A stretch of DNA of 64,000 nucleotides from Bacillus testis (lineage in GTDB: Bacteria; Bacillota; Bacilli; Bacillales; DSM-1321): assembly GCF_001243895.1 (NCBI RefSeq), contig NZ_LN851186.1:1153188-1217187 (forward strand), in the 5' to 3' direction. The position numbers and the translations under genes were made by a program. Shown piece after piece: positions 39,224 to 48,399 of the stretch; positions within the stretch are counted from its first letter, which is position 1; every line of letters starts with the position of its first letter. The notes under the pieces were generated by a model. That model saw only the letters and a program-made list of their open reading frames with translations, had not been told where the DNA came from and made no database searches.

Positions 39224-39865
39224 ATGATTTGGGATGATTTCTTAGCTCCGTATAAACAGGCAGTTGAGGAGCTAAAGGTGAAGTTAAAAGGAATGCGGAC
39301 GCAATTCGAAAGGGAAAATATCCATTCACCTATTGAATTTGTGACCGGCCGTGTCAAACCCGTGCCGAGTATCCTTGATAAGGCGGAGAAAAAAGGGATT
39401 GCAATTGACCAATTAGGGGAAGAAGTCCAAGACATTGCCGGCCTAAGAATGATGTGCCAGTTCGTAGATGATATCAAAACGGTTGTAGAGTTGCTTCGGA
39501 TGCGCAACGACTTCGAAATCATTGAAGAGAGAGATTATATTTCGCATGAGAAAAGCAGCGGATACCGGTCCTATCATGTGGTAATCAAGTATCCCGTACA
39601 GACAATCTACGGAGAGAAAAAAATACTGGCAGAAATCCAAATCCGGACGCTCGCTATGAACTTTTGGGCGACTATCGAACATTCGCTCAATTATAAATAT
39701 CGGGGCCAATTCCCGGAAGATATAAAACTCCGATTGCAACGAGCTGCCGAAGCGGCTTATCTGCTTGATAAAGAAATGTCGGAAATCGCTTTGGAAATCC
39801 AGGAAGCCCAGCGCGTGTTTTCGCGCAAGACAGACGAGGGCGGAAGCGGCAAAGTACGTCCATAA
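39224..39865 (+). CDS. sasB: Small alarmone synthetase (RelQ/SasB, YjbM)
   Basis: A 213-residue single-domain (p)ppGpp synthetase without hydrolase domain. RSH-synthetase motifs: VTGRVKPVPSILDK, DIAGLRMMCQF (catalytic Asp region), GYRSYHVVI and EIQIRTLAMNFWATIEH. It makes ppGpp/pppGpp from GTP/GDP and ATP as a tetramer. GAGGCAGGTG precedes the ATG at 39224. Confidence 0.95.
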   Translation: MIWDDFLAPYKQAVEELKVKLKGMRTQFERENIHSPIEFVTGRVKPVPSILDKAEKKGIAIDQLGEEVQDIAGLRMMCQFVDDIKTVVELLRMRNDFEIIEERDYISHEKSSGYRSYHVVIKYPVQTIYGEKKILAEIQIRTLAMNFWATIEHSLNYKYRGQFPEDIKLRLQRAAEAAYLLDKEMSEIALEIQEAQRVFSRKTDEGGSGKVRP

Positions 39866-39955
39866 TGTAAATATTTGGTCGGAGAATCGGTCCTCGAAGG
39901 CTTGGATGCTGTGCTGTATCGGTTAGGGTAAAGGGATTACGCAGAGGAGGGTATT

Positions 39956-40750
39956 ATGAAATTCGCTATATCGTCAAAGGGAGATAATAAGTCAAATATG
40001 CTCATGCAGAGGATGAAGTCGTACCTGATCGATTTCGGGTTGACTCTGGATGAGGAAAAACCGGATATTGTCATTTCTGTTGGGGGAGACGGTACATTAT
40101 TGTATGCATTCCATCGCTTTAAACATCGATTGGACAAAACTGCTTTTGTTGGTGTGCATACTGGGCATCTTGGTTTCTATGCCGATTGGACGCCCGATGA
40201 AATAGAGAAGCTTGTGATAGCAATTGCCAAAACGCCTTATCAAGTAGTTGAATACCCCTTGCTCGAAATAATTGTCCGCTATAAACACAATGGTAAAGAA
40301 TCCAAGTATTTAGCGCTCAATGAGTCGACCGTCAAAGGTGTGGAAGGGACGCTTGTTATGGATGTGGATATTAAAGGGCAGACTTTTGAGACATTCCGTG
40401 GAGATGGCCTTTGTCTATCGACGCCTTCGGGAAGCACTGCTTATAATAAAGCATTGGACGGCGCAATAATCCACCCGTCCATCCGTGCGATCCAATTGAC
40501 GGAAATGGCATCCATCAACAATCGGGTTTTTCGGACAGTCGGTTCGCCGCTTATATTGCCCGACCATCATACATGCATGCTCAAGCCCTTGAATCAAGAT
40601 GACTTCATCATAACAGTTGACCATCTCCAACTGCTGCAGAAGGATGTTAAATCCATTCAGTACCGCGTGGCGGATGAGCAGATCCGTTTTGCCCGTTTCC
40701 GCCCTTTCCCATTTTGGAAAAGGGTGCGTGATTCCTTTATTGGCGAGTAA
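39956..40750 (+). CDS. ppnK: NAD kinase
   Basis: A 264-residue ATP-NAD kinase making NADP+. GGDGT loop at about 43-47, NESTV motif, and [18 protein letters not shown] of the NAD site. Corresponds to B. subtilis nadF/yjbN. ATG at 39956 follows GAGGAGGGT. Middle of the relQ-nadK-rluD run. Confidence 0.95.
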   Translation: MKFAISSKGDNKSNMLMQRMKSYLIDFGLTLDEEKPDIVISVGGDGTLLYAFHRFKHRLDKTAFVGVHTGHLGFYADWTPDEIEKLVIAIAKTPYQVVEYPLLEIIVRYKHNGKESKYLALNESTVKGVEGTLVMDVDIKGQTFETFRGDGLCLSTPSGSTAYNKALDGAIIHPSIRAIQLTEMASINNRVFRTVGSPLILPDHHTCMLKPLNQDDFIITVDHLQLLQKDVKSIQYRVADEQIRFARFRPFPFWKRVRDSFIGE

Positions 40751-40792
40751 AGGGGAGGAAACATCAAATTCAGTAGAAGAAGGATTAATTTT

Positions 40793-41686
40793 ATGAGTGT
40801 TTTTCAATTACATTGGGCAGTCAGTGAAGAATGGGACGGAGTGCTGCTGCGCACGTTCCTGCAACAAAAGCATATCAGCAAGGCTGCCTTGGTGGATATA
40901 AAATATAATGGCGGCAGGATAGAAGTGAACGGAAAAGAAGAGAACGTCCGATATTCCTTAAAGGAAGGAGATCGGGTTGTGGTGTCTTTTCCCAGGGAAC
41001 AGACAAGCGAAGGGCTTATTCCCGAGAAAATACCGTTATCAATCATTTATGAAGATGACTATTTCCTCATTTTGAATAAACCCCCTTTCATGAATACGAT
41101 CCCTTCGAGAGAACATCCTCGTTCATCCATGGCAAATGCGATTGCCGGCTATTATGAGGAAAAGGGCTTTTCTGCAACCGTCCATATTGTAACCAGGCTG
41201 GACAGAGACACCTCCGGACTAATGCTGGTGGCCAAAAATCGCCATGTCCATCACTTGATGAGCCAAGAACAGAAAAAAGGGCATGTTAGCCGTTTGTATG
41301 AAGCCCTGATCCATGGACAGATTGACGATTCAGGAAGAATTGAGCAGCCAATCGCCCGTAAATCAACCAGCATTATCGAACGGGAAGTGTGTGAAGATGG
41401 CCAATATGCGTGCACATTGTATCAATGTATCGAGAAGCATGCTGGTTTTTCACATGTCCATTTAAAGTTGCTGACAGGAAGAACGCATCAAATTCGTGTC
41501 CATATGGCGCATATCGGTCATCCTTTGCTTGGGGACACGCTCTATGGCGGATCGGATGAACTCATCAACAGACAAGCCCTGCATTGCAAACAAATCTCCT
41601 TTTATCATCCGTTCCTTGATCGGATTATGATATTTGAAGCCGAGATGGATCAAGATATGAAAAATGTTCTGGCTGACATACGTTAG
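40793..41686 (+). CDS. yjbO: RluA-family pseudouridine synthase (YjbO)
   Basis: A 297-residue enzyme with an S4-like N-terminal part (GGRIEVNGKE) and the catalytic motif RLDRDTSG with Asp about 137, then GRTHQIRVHM. It isomerises uridine in rRNA or tRNA; the exact target is unknown. ATG at 40793 after GAAGGATTAATTTT. Confidence 0.92.
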   Translation: MSVFQLHWAVSEEWDGVLLRTFLQQKHISKAALVDIKYNGGRIEVNGKEENVRYSLKEGDRVVVSFPREQTSEGLIPEKIPLSIIYEDDYFLILNKPPFMNTIPSREHPRSSMANAIAGYYEEKGFSATVHIVTRLDRDTSGLMLVAKNRHVHHLMSQEQKKGHVSRLYEALIHGQIDDSGRIEQPIARKSTSIIEREVCEDGQYACTLYQCIEKHAGFSHVHLKLLTGRTHQIRVHMAHIGHPLLGDTLYGGSDELINRQALHCKQISFYHPFLDRIMIFEAEMDQDMKNVLADIR

Positions 41687-41714
41687 AAATCGCTCCGTAG
41701 GGGGCGATTTTTTA
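41686..41714 (+). terminator. yjbO terminator
   Basis: Short stem AAATCGCTCC / GGGGCGATTT followed by T-rich sequence. Confidence 0.8.
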
Positions 41715-41742
41715 TTTTATATGGAAGGGAAAAACAGGGTTT

Positions 41743-42372
41743 TTGTCGAATGGACAGAATATCTTCATACGTCAACAGGAAAGGCCATTAATTGAAAGTA
41801 TATATTTGGGTTTAACTTATGATCGGAGCGAGATGAATAAAAACTTCCACCGATTAAAGTTTATGGACAGGAGCAGAAGAAATCTAATGAAACGAAGACT
41901 GGAAGTAATAATAGAACATTGCAATGAGTTCCATCTAGACCCCTTGAAAGCATTTCAATTGCCTGAAGAGCAGGCAAAGTTTACAGCATTGCCGATTGAA
42001 ATCTTGGAGGAAGCGCAAGCAACTAGCAGCCAGTATCCAATCGTTATCCTGGCCGAAGGGTCTCCGGTTGGCTTTTTTGTCCTGCATGATGACGTGCTAT
42101 TAGAGGAGCACAGTGACAATGATCGAGCCCTCCTATTAATGGCTTTTTCTATTAACGAGAAGGAACAAGGGAAAGGAATTGCAACCAAAGCAATGGAAGA
42201 AGTTCAATCATTTGTTGGCCAGGCCTTTCCGGGGAAGAATGAAATCGTCCTAGGAGTGAACCATAAGAATATGGCTGCACAACATGTATACAGGAAAGCA
42301 GGTTTCCATGATACCGGCCGGAGGAAGATGGGCAGAAATGGCGAAATATTCATTTTCAGTGTTGATTTGTAA
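41743..42372 (+). CDS. GNAT-family N-acetyltransferase
   Basis: A 209-residue protein with a helical N-terminal extension (about 1-85) and a GNAT domain: EKEQGKGIATKAMEEV loop and NMAAQHVYRKAGFHDTG end. Substrate unknown. The TTG at 41743 is the first start in frame, but its binding site is poor (GGAAGGGA 12 bases upstream), so the true start is uncertain. Not at this place in B. subtilis as far as I recall. Confidence 0.8.
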   Translation: MSNGQNIFIRQQERPLIESIYLGLTYDRSEMNKNFHRLKFMDRSRRNLMKRRLEVIIEHCNEFHLDPLKAFQLPEEQAKFTALPIEILEEAQATSSQYPIVILAEGSPVGFFVLHDDVLLEEHSDNDRALLLMAFSINEKEQGKGIATKAMEEVQSFVGQAFPGKNEIVLGVNHKNMAAQHVYRKAGFHDTGRRKMGRNGEIFIFSVDL

Positions 42373-42381
42373 GAAAAAGGC

Positions 42382-42420
42382 AAAAGGCAACGAGTCTCGA
42401 GGTCATTCCGTTGCCTTTAT
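42382..42420. terminator. Bidirectional terminator between the GNAT gene and prpE
   Basis: Stem AAAGGCAACG / CGTTGCCTTT between convergent genes. Confidence 0.85.
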
Positions 42421-42425
42421 CTACA

Positions 42426-43169
42426 TTACTTATCCAGCTCCCGGAATTTTTCCGGTACGGGTTCCATACTGGAGGGAACGTCTACAATCTCCATCTCCGG
42501 ATAGCGAAGGGCTGTCAATTTTCCCCCGAAGACACAGCCGGTATCAATATTGTATGTGTGGTTCTGGATCACCACATCCTTGACGGGTGTATGTCCATAC
42601 ACAATAATCGCTTTTCCATGGTAATCTTTCGCCCAGTTTCTTCTGACCGGATATCCGTCGCTATGGAATTTTCCAGTTATATCCCCATACAGCACAAACG
42701 ATTTAACGCGCTTATCGTTGCGGCCAATATATTCTTCGCGGATGCCGGCGTGGGCGACCACCAGTTTCCCCTTATCCAGCACCTGATAAAGTGGCGCATG
42801 TTCGTACAATTGTATGAAGGTGGAAGAAATGTGTTCCTGTTCACGCTGGTTTAGCGCTTTATATTCTGCAACGGTCGTTTCCAAGCCGTGGGTAATACTG
42901 ACGTCCCGGCCCAAAAAATAGCGGTAAAGTTTATTGCAATGATTGCCTGGTGAATAGAAGGCTTTTTTTCTTTTCACAAGCTTTGAGACAACTTCAATGA
43001 CCTTGAGAGATTGGGGACCGCGGTCTGTTAAATCGCCTACAAAAGCAAGCAATCGTCCGTCTGGGTGAAGGGGGATGCCGCTATCCCAGCAATAGCCCAA
43101 TTCTTCGGTCAAACCCTTGAATTCGTCAAAACAGCCGTGAATATCGCCAATTACATCAATGTTCATCAT
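42426..43169 (-). CDS. prpE: Bis(5'-nucleosyl)-tetraphosphatase PrpE
   Basis: A 247-residue metallophosphatase. Motifs [21 protein letters not shown] and the later YGHTP are those of the PPP-type family. B. subtilis PrpE splits Ap4A and acts in spore germination. The frame continues to 43316, but AAGGAGACAAAC precedes the ATG at 43169 ([10 protein letters not shown]), so the upstream 49 codons are non-coding. Confidence 0.93.
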   Translation of the reverse strand: MMNIDVIGDIHGCFDEFKGLTEELGYCWDSGIPLHPDGRLLAFVGDLTDRGPQSLKVIEVVSKLVKRKKAFYSPGNHCNKLYRYFLGRDVSITHGLETTVAEYKALNQREQEHISSTFIQLYEHAPLYQVLDKGKLVVAHAGIREEYIGRNDKRVKSFVLYGDITGKFHSDGYPVRRNWAKDYHGKAIIVYGHTPVKDVVIQNHTYNIDTGCVFGGKLTALRYPEMEIVDVPSSMEPVPEKFRELDK

Positions 43170-43391
43170 GTTTGTCTCCTTCTGTTTTAGTGAATATAAA
43201 GTAGTATGGCCATTTTGAGAAAACATACTATATCTCCATTGTAAAAGGACTGAGTGCAAGAAGAAAGCCATCTGGCTTGAAAAAGAAATGGCATACATGT
43301 TTTTGGAGACAAACACATAAAATATTTGCTAGTATAAGAAGGTCTGATGCGTTCCGGGTTAAAGCGGATTTTGGGAGGAGGTAACGCTTAT

Positions 43392-44765
43392 ATGACTGAA
43401 CAATACGAAAAAGAAGCACCAAAAATGGATGAAGAATTATTGATGAATGCCTTGAAGAATGAACAATTGGATGAATTCCGAAAAGAATTCATGGAGCTTC
43501 ATCCATATGACCAAGCTACATTCTTTGAAAAACTGGATGAAGAATACCGATCGGTCATATATCGTTACTTGTCTCCGGAAGAGATGGCGGAACTATTCGA
43601 AAATCTGGAAGTGGAAGATGACGAATATCAGGATATCCTTGCGAAAATGGCTCCTTCATATGTTGCCGATATGCTTTCCCAGATGTATGCGGATGATGCC
43701 GTTGATGTCTTGAATGAGCTGGATAAAGAACAGGTCGCCAGTTATTTGACGATCATGGAGTCCGATGCCGCGAAAGAAATTAAAGAATTGCTCCATTACG
43801 AAGAATATACGGCCGGCAGTATCATGACAACGGAATTTATTTCATTGTCGGCCAACCAAACGGTACGTTCGGCGATGTATATTTTGAAGAAAGAGGCACC
43901 GCAAGCAGAAACCATTTACTATGTGTATGTGGTGGATGAGGAAAAAAAGTTGGCAGGTGTTATTTCCCTTAGGGATTTGATTATTTCAGATGACGATATG
44001 ATGATTGCGGAAATCATGAGCGACCGTGTGGTCCATGTCTCTGTCAGTGATGATCAGGAAGATGTAGCCCGTACAATGAAGGATTATAACTTCCTGGCCG
44101 TGCCTGTCGTTGATTTTCAAAACCATTTATTGGGTATTATCACTGTCGACGATATTATCGACGTAATGGATGAAGAAGCATCCGATGACTATTCCAAATT
44201 AGCTGGTTTGTCGGACGTTGACAGCGTGGACCGCCATCCTTTTTCTGCCGCAAAAAAACGGCTTCCTTGGCTGATAATCTTATTATTCCTCGGAATGATG
44301 ACTGCCAGTTTAATCGGCCGCTTTGAAAATGCTTTAAGCCAAAAGGCCATTTTAGCTGTATTCATTCCATTGATTGGGGGAATGGCTGGGAACTCGGGCA
44401 CGCAAGCATTGGCAGTAGCAGTTAGGGGAATTGCAACGGGCGACCTGGAGCAGGAGAGCAAATGGAAGCTTGTTCTGCGGGAAGCAGGTACGGGAATCAT
44501 TACCGGAGCAACAAGTGGGCTTTTGGTAACAGGCGTTGTCTTCTTATGGCACGGCGATTTCTTTCTTGGACTGCTGGTCGGGGCTTCCATTTTTGCAACC
44601 ATCATCGTTGCTACTATGGCAGGAAGCCTTGTGCCTTTATTGATGCATAAAATGAAAATAGACCCGGCTGTTGCCTCGGGCCCATTCATCACTACTATTT
44701 CCGATATTATTTCTGTTTTGATCTATTTCGGCATGGCGACTATCTTTATGAGCTATCTGATTTAA
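43392..44765 (+). CDS. mgtE: Magnesium transporter MgtE
   Basis: A 457-residue Mg2+ channel: N-terminal superhelical domain (about 10-125), two CBS domains (about 135-255), plug helix, then five membrane helices with the GNSGTQALAVAVRGIATGDL pore segment. ATG at 43392 follows GGAGGAGGT; the frame upstream to 43347 is leader. No M-box-like leader was recognised in the 220 bases before it, so regulation may rest on the protein's own gating. Confidence 0.94.
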   Translation: MTEQYEKEAPKMDEELLMNALKNEQLDEFRKEFMELHPYDQATFFEKLDEEYRSVIYRYLSPEEMAELFENLEVEDDEYQDILAKMAPSYVADMLSQMYADDAVDVLNELDKEQVASYLTIMESDAAKEIKELLHYEEYTAGSIMTTEFISLSANQTVRSAMYILKKEAPQAETIYYVYVVDEEKKLAGVISLRDLIISDDDMMIAEIMSDRVVHVSVSDDQEDVARTMKDYNFLAVPVVDFQNHLLGIITVDDIIDVMDEEASDDYSKLAGLSDVDSVDRHPFSAAKKRLPWLIILLFLGMMTASLIGRFENALSQKAILAVFIPLIGGMAGNSGTQALAVAVRGIATGDLEQESKWKLVLREAGTGIITGATSGLLVTGVVFLWHGDFFLGLLVGASIFATIIVATMAGSLVPLLMHKMKIDPAVASGPFITTISDIISVLIYFGMATIFMSYLI

Positions 44766-44794
44766 GAATCGGCGGTGTGCCGGTTCTTTTTTTG
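44764..44794 (+). terminator. mgtE terminator
   Basis: Stem AAGAATCGGC / GCCGGTTCTT with one G-T pair, followed by T7. Confidence 0.9.
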
Positions 44795-44837
44795 ATGCCA
44801 TTTTAACGGGTGCTAGATTCCCCTTTTAATTGATACG

Positions 44838-44911
44838 TGAAGAAGTGAAAATAGGAGTTTGAGTTTAAGCGCCAGTAAGAATCTGATTGGTACGACTCAT
44901 GATCGGTGAGG
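44838..44911 (+). repeat. Decayed copy of the IS605-type right-end repeat
   Basis: Bases 44870-44911 match the minus strand of the element at 7985-8130 at 35 of 42 positions (CGCCAGTAAGAATC then GATTGGT ... ATCGGT). The left part resembles it more loosely. The terminal hairpin is missing; the match breaks off where the tandem repeat begins. Confidence 0.65.
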
Positions 44912-44916
44912 CTAGA

Positions 44917-45466
44917 CATATCGGCTCGTATGCTCGCCGTGTTTCCTTTATCTCAAAGAGAAATTCCTCCAGTCCCTACACCTCTAAACGGGTGTTCTCC
45001 GCTTTTCGGTGTCCAGCTGCAGTGACCAGGGACTAGCAAACTTCGCGTTTCTCTCTTCAATAAGTCAACATCGGCTCGTGCCTCACCGTGTTTCCTTTAT
45101 TTCGAAGAGAAACACTCCAGTTTGTACGTCCCTAAACGGTCACTTCCGCTTTTCTGTGTTGTCTAGCTCCGAACACCCAGAGGCTAGTGGACTTCACATT
45201 TTTCTCTACGATAAGTCATCATCAGATCACTACGTTCTCTGTGATTCCTATATCTCAAGAAAAAATGCTCCAGTCCATACGCCTCTAAACGGGTGTTCTC
45301 CGCTTTTCTTGATGTCTAGCTCCGAACACCCAGCGGTTAGGGGACTTCAGCCTTTTCTTCTACGATAAGTCAACATCGGTTCGTGCCTCACTGTGTTTCC
45401 TTTATCTCAAAGAGAAATTCCTCCAGTCCCTACACCGCTAAACGGGTGTTCTCCGCTTTTCTGTTA
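44917..45466. repeat. Degenerate tandem repeat, about 150-bp unit, 3.6 copies
   Basis: Landmarks recur at 150-154 bp: TCGGCTCG at 44921 and 45071, TAAGTCA at 45061, 45212 and 45366, and AAACGGGTGTTCTCCGCTTT in three of four copies. The last copy stops after CTCCGCTTTTCTG, next to the membrane-protein gene. Each unit also contains CTTTATCTC, AGAGAAA and GTCTAGCTCCGAACACCCAG. No coding gene; an open frame at 45009-45368 is an artefact of the repeat. Confidence 0.85.
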
Positions 45467-45922
45467 ATATTCTTTTTTTATGGTTTTTAGGTAGATGATT
45501 GTTAGTGTGAGTGGGATGAGCAGGATGATGATAATCGGGTAGTACGGGATTGTTTTGTCTATGAATGGATAAAGCAGCATGAGTATGGCTGCGATTGGGC
45601 AGGCATACCACATGGCGATGTAGGCGTTTCTGCACGCTTTGGCTGTGATTTGCTGGTTTCGCTCATCGCTTTCGTTTAGGCTGTGTGGGAGTATGGCTGC
45701 TTTTTTTCCTTTGCCTGCCTGTCGGGTGAAATGCCATGCTGATATTGCTCCGGCAAGGATAAACACAAGAAATGGCTGTAGTGGGATATTGATTGAGAAA
45801 GAGGGAGCTTCTTGGGATAGGCTCTTGGCTAAACTAGTGAACGGGCCATACAAAGAAATCAGTACCCAGCCTAACAAGGTTAGCATGACAATTGAAATAA
45901 AAGCGTTACTTATCAGTTTCAT
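45464..45922 (-). CDS. Four-helix membrane protein, DUF2178-like
   Basis: A 152-residue protein with four hydrophobic segments and a cytoplasmic loop SLNESDERNQQITAKACR, the DERxxxI pattern of DUF2178 proteins. These are often paired with small XRE regulators, as here: its start overlaps the stop of the regulator by four bases. Its own stop lies at the edge of the tandem repeat. Function unknown. Confidence 0.72.
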   Translation of the reverse strand: MKLISNAFISIVMLTLLGWVLISLYGPFTSLAKSLSQEAPSFSINIPLQPFLVFILAGAISAWHFTRQAGKGKKAAILPHSLNESDERNQQITAKACRNAYIAMWYACPIAAILMLLYPFIDKTIPYYPIIIILLIPLTLTIIYLKTIKKEY

Positions 45923-46131
45923 TCTAATTCCTCCTTTTGTAGTTTGAATATCTCCTCAATCGGCAGGGAAAAGGCGTCGCTTATTTTCATGGCCAGAAGC
46001 AGGGATGGAATATAGCTGCCTTTTTCGAGGGCGACTATGGTCTGCCTGGAAACGTTGACGGCATTGGCTAGATCGGATTGTGTCCATTGATGCTTTGCCC
46101 GAATTTCTTTTATATGGTTCATGATTGACAT
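45919..46131 (-). CDS. Small XRE-family transcriptional regulator
   Basis: A 70-residue Cro/C1-type helix-turn-helix: WTQSDLANAVNVSRQTIVALEKG. Probably controls itself and the membrane gene downstream. ATG at 46131 after AAAGGCG; a second ATG three codons on is possible. Confidence 0.85.
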   Translation of the reverse strand: MSIMNHIKEIRAKHQWTQSDLANAVNVSRQTIVALEKGSYIPSLLLAMKISDAFSLPIEEIFKLQKEELE

Positions 46132-46158
46132 TTGTTTTCGCCTTTCCTTTTTACAGAA

Positions 46159-46187
46159 ATTGTAAAGTTAACTCTACTTTTTGTCAA
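46159..46187 (-). promoter_or_regulatory. Promoter of the XRE/DUF2178 operon
   Basis: On the minus strand TTGACA (46187-46182), 17-bp spacer, TACAAT (46164-46159). The spacer holds AGTTAACT, a perfect palindrome that could be an operator of the XRE protein. Confidence 0.75.
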
Positions 46188-46270
46188 CTGAAGTTTACAT
46201 TAATTTGAAAGAAAGAGTGACTTAACCATATTACTCTTTCCATCAGATGTTGGATTCGTTATAATAGTTA

Positions 46271-46287
46271 TTAGTACTAGGTATTAA
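46271..46287 (+). promoter_or_regulatory. FapR operator of fabI
   Basis: TTAGTACTAGGTATTAA: near-perfect 17-bp palindrome (TTAGTAC / GTATTAA around TAG), 32 bases before fabI. Malonyl-CoA releases FapR and raises fatty-acid synthesis. Confidence 0.9.
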
Positions 46288-46318
46288 TAACTTGTTGTAA
46301 TTTGGAGGTACGAATATA

Positions 46319-47092
46319 ATGACTCTTTCTTTAAAAGGCAAAACGTTTGTTGTGATGGGGGTAGCGAATAAGCGCAGTATCGCTTGGGGAATAGCCCGTG
46401 CTTTGCATGAATCAGGCGCCAATTTGATTTTTACATACGCTGGAGAACGATTGGAAAAGAGCGTTAGAGACCTTGCTGGCTCTTTGAATGATGCTTATCC
46501 TGTTCTGCCATGCGATGTAACGAGTGATGAAGACATTAAGACATGCTTTGCGGCAATCAAAGAAGAGGCTGGAGTAATCCATGGGATTGCGCATTGTATT
46601 GCTTTTGCCAACAAAGAAGAACTGGACGGCGACTATCTGAATACAACGAGGGACGGTTTCATGCTGGCACATAATATCAGTTCGTATTCATTGACTGCGA
46701 TTGCTAAGGAAGCCCAGCATTTGATGACAGAAGGCGGCAGCATTGTAACGCTTACCTACCTTGGAGGAGAGCGTGTTGTGACGAACTATAATGTGATGGG
46801 TGTCGCTAAAGCTTCGCTGGACGCAAGTGTCAGATACCTGGCTAGCAATCTTGGCAAACACAATATCCGTGTCAACTCCATTTCTGCAGGGCCGATCCGT
46901 ACACTTTCTGCAAAAGGAATCAGTGATTTCAACAGTATCCTGAAAGAAATCGAGGAAAGTTCACCATTGCGCCGTACAACCACTCCTGAAGAAGTAGGCG
47001 ATACAGCTGTTTTCCTATTCAGTGACATGTCGCGCGGGATAACAGGTGAAAACATCCACGTTGATTCCGGCTTCCACATTATGGCCCGCTAA
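46319..47092 (+). CDS. fabI: Enoyl-ACP reductase (NADH), FabI
   Basis: A 257-residue SDR enzyme doing the last reduction of the elongation cycle. Tyr147, Tyr157 and Lys164 form the FabI-type Y-x6-K site (YNVMGVAK); the N-terminal GVANKRSIAWGIA binds the nucleotide. It is the target of triclosan in this family. ATG at 46319 after TTTGGAGGTACGAA. Confidence 0.97.
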   Translation: MTLSLKGKTFVVMGVANKRSIAWGIARALHESGANLIFTYAGERLEKSVRDLAGSLNDAYPVLPCDVTSDEDIKTCFAAIKEEAGVIHGIAHCIAFANKEELDGDYLNTTRDGFMLAHNISSYSLTAIAKEAQHLMTEGGSIVTLTYLGGERVVTNYNVMGVAKASLDASVRYLASNLGKHNIRVNSISAGPIRTLSAKGISDFNSILKEIEESSPLRRTTTPEEVGDTAVFLFSDMSRGITGENIHVDSGFHIMAR

Positions 47093-47103
47093 GATTTCCC
47101 ATG

Positions 47104-47140
47104 AAAAAGCTTCTGTCGATGTAGGCAGGAGCTTTTTTTG
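47104..47140 (+). terminator. fabI terminator
   Basis: Stem AAAAAGCTTCTG / CAGGAGCTTTTT followed by more T. Confidence 0.85.
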
Positions 47141-47253
47141 TGCCTAGAATCCGATCCCTTTCTTCCGGGACAGGCATAAAAAGGGGTAATCCGAAATACA
47201 TTCGTTATAAGTGAAGATTTCTATAGAAATATGTCATGTCAGGAGGAGTGGCG

Positions 47254-47832
47254 ATGGGCAAGAAGGAAGACCAACAGCATCAACATCCTTATATGTACAT
47301 TGTGCAACCCGAGATAGAGGCTCCAGATGCGAATATGCAGTCCCATTATAAATCTAAAGTATCTTCTTCTGAGGAAGGAGAGGTGGTTGCGATAGATGAC
47401 GCTTCGGCGGAAGACGAAAAGCCAGCGGCAGAGGAAGAAGTCCGGGTAGTAAGAGTGATTTCTGCAAAAGAACAAGAAGAGCAGTCTGAAGAAGACCAGA
47501 TGGTTGAAATGTCAACAGGCGTTGATTCGGAATTAGCAGACGATCATAGCCAACAAAGAAAACTATCTAAAAACGCCCGGATTGCCAAAAAGAAAAAGAA
47601 ACAGCGTTTTTCTCAAATGTCCAAGGAAGATCTGCTTGATTATCTGGCCAAAATGCCTAGTGCCGTGCCAAGGCCGGTTTGTCATATTACGATTGACAGG
47701 GAACATTTAGTCGGGCAGGTCCTGCGTAAACGGGACCAATTATATATGATCAAGCTATTGATCGGGGATCGGGAAAAGACAATAGCGGCGCGGCTTGAGG
47801 ACATTGATGAAATCGAGGTAGGCAATCTTTAA
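47254..47832 (+). CDS. cotO: CotO-like spore coat/morphogenetic protein
   Basis: A 192-residue low-complexity protein: acidic middle (EEGEVVAIDDASAEDEKPAAEEEVR), basic KKKKKQRF, and a conserved C-terminal domain (MSKEDLLDYLAKMPSAVPRP...) of the CotO family. It takes part in late coat/exosporium assembly. ATG at 47254 seven bases after AGGAGG; the 47236 frame is leader. It follows fabI as in B. subtilis. Confidence 0.85.
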   Translation: MGKKEDQQHQHPYMYIVQPEIEAPDANMQSHYKSKVSSSEEGEVVAIDDASAEDEKPAAEEEVRVVRVISAKEQEEQSEEDQMVEMSTGVDSELADDHSQQRKLSKNARIAKKKKKQRFSQMSKEDLLDYLAKMPSAVPRPVCHITIDREHLVGQVLRKRDQLYMIKLLIGDREKTIAARLEDIDEIEVGNL

Positions 47833-47844
47833 ACGTACAGAAAA

Positions 47845-47868
47845 AGAGGCTACTGGATCAGTAGCCTT
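47845..47868. terminator. Hairpin between cotO and cotZ
   Basis: Stem AGGCTACTG / CAGTAGCCT between convergent genes; moderate T content on both sides. Confidence 0.72.
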
Positions 47869-47877
47869 GATTTTCGC

Positions 47878-48399
47878 CTATACTGTATGAATTGGAGGCA
47901 AGCAAGTGACAGACGTTGCTGCTTTCAAATCCAATGTAATACAAATACCCGTACGGACAATCTTCTTGGAATCATTCAGAGCAGCCAAGAATTCATCGAA
48001 GGCGGTAGGGTAGTATTGGTCTTCGTATTCGTGATCGGCGCTATCTTCCCTTTCGTAGTCGTCATGATAGCCTACGACAGGCTTTAAAAGCTCAAGAGTA
48101 GCGCAGCACGTATTTTCATCCACTTCATTGACACGGAACAAAAAGCTCCGGATCACATTGAACATTTTTTCCCCATAGCCGCTTCGCAACGCACCTACTC
48201 CGGAGAACGGCTGGCAGTTGCATGTGATTAAGACGGGAATTGTATCGAAACCTCTAATTTTTACACGGCCATTTAATTCATCAATTGCTTGTTGGCAACC
48301 AGTTCTGCATTCGTCTTCTACTTTTTCCTGGGCTTCAGCCACTGATAGCAATGTTGAACAAACGCAGTCATTTGTAAACTTGTCATGTCCACAACTCAT
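47878..48399 (-). CDS. cotZ: CotZ/CotY-family spore crust or exosporium protein
   Basis: A 173-residue Cys-rich protein: MSCGHDKFTNDCVC start, CRTGC, TCNCQPF, and an end TSVTCLPPIHTV. These are the hallmarks of CotY/CotZ/ExsY, which self-assemble by disulfides into the outer spore shell. It is the only member seen here; cotV, cotW, cotX and a second cotY are not next to it. AGGAGGAATATGA precedes the ATG at 48399. Confidence 0.92.
   Translation of the reverse strand: MSCGHDKFTNDCVCSTLLSVAEAQEKVEDECRTGCQQAIDELNGRVKIRGFDTIPVLITCNCQPFSGVGALRSGYGEKMFNVIRSFLFRVNEVDENTCCATLELLKPVVGYHDDYEREDSADHEYEDQYYPTAFDEFLAALNDSKKIVRTGICITLDLKAATSVTCLPPIHTV

Noticed and set aside
43170..43391. M-box magnesium riboswitch before mgtE
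   Set aside because: Leader is short and lacks the conserved GGTGAGGCTCC-like core.
45009..45368. 119-codon open frame in the tandem repeat
   Set aside because: It spans several repeat units whose sequence similarity is at DNA level and out of phase; no binding site.
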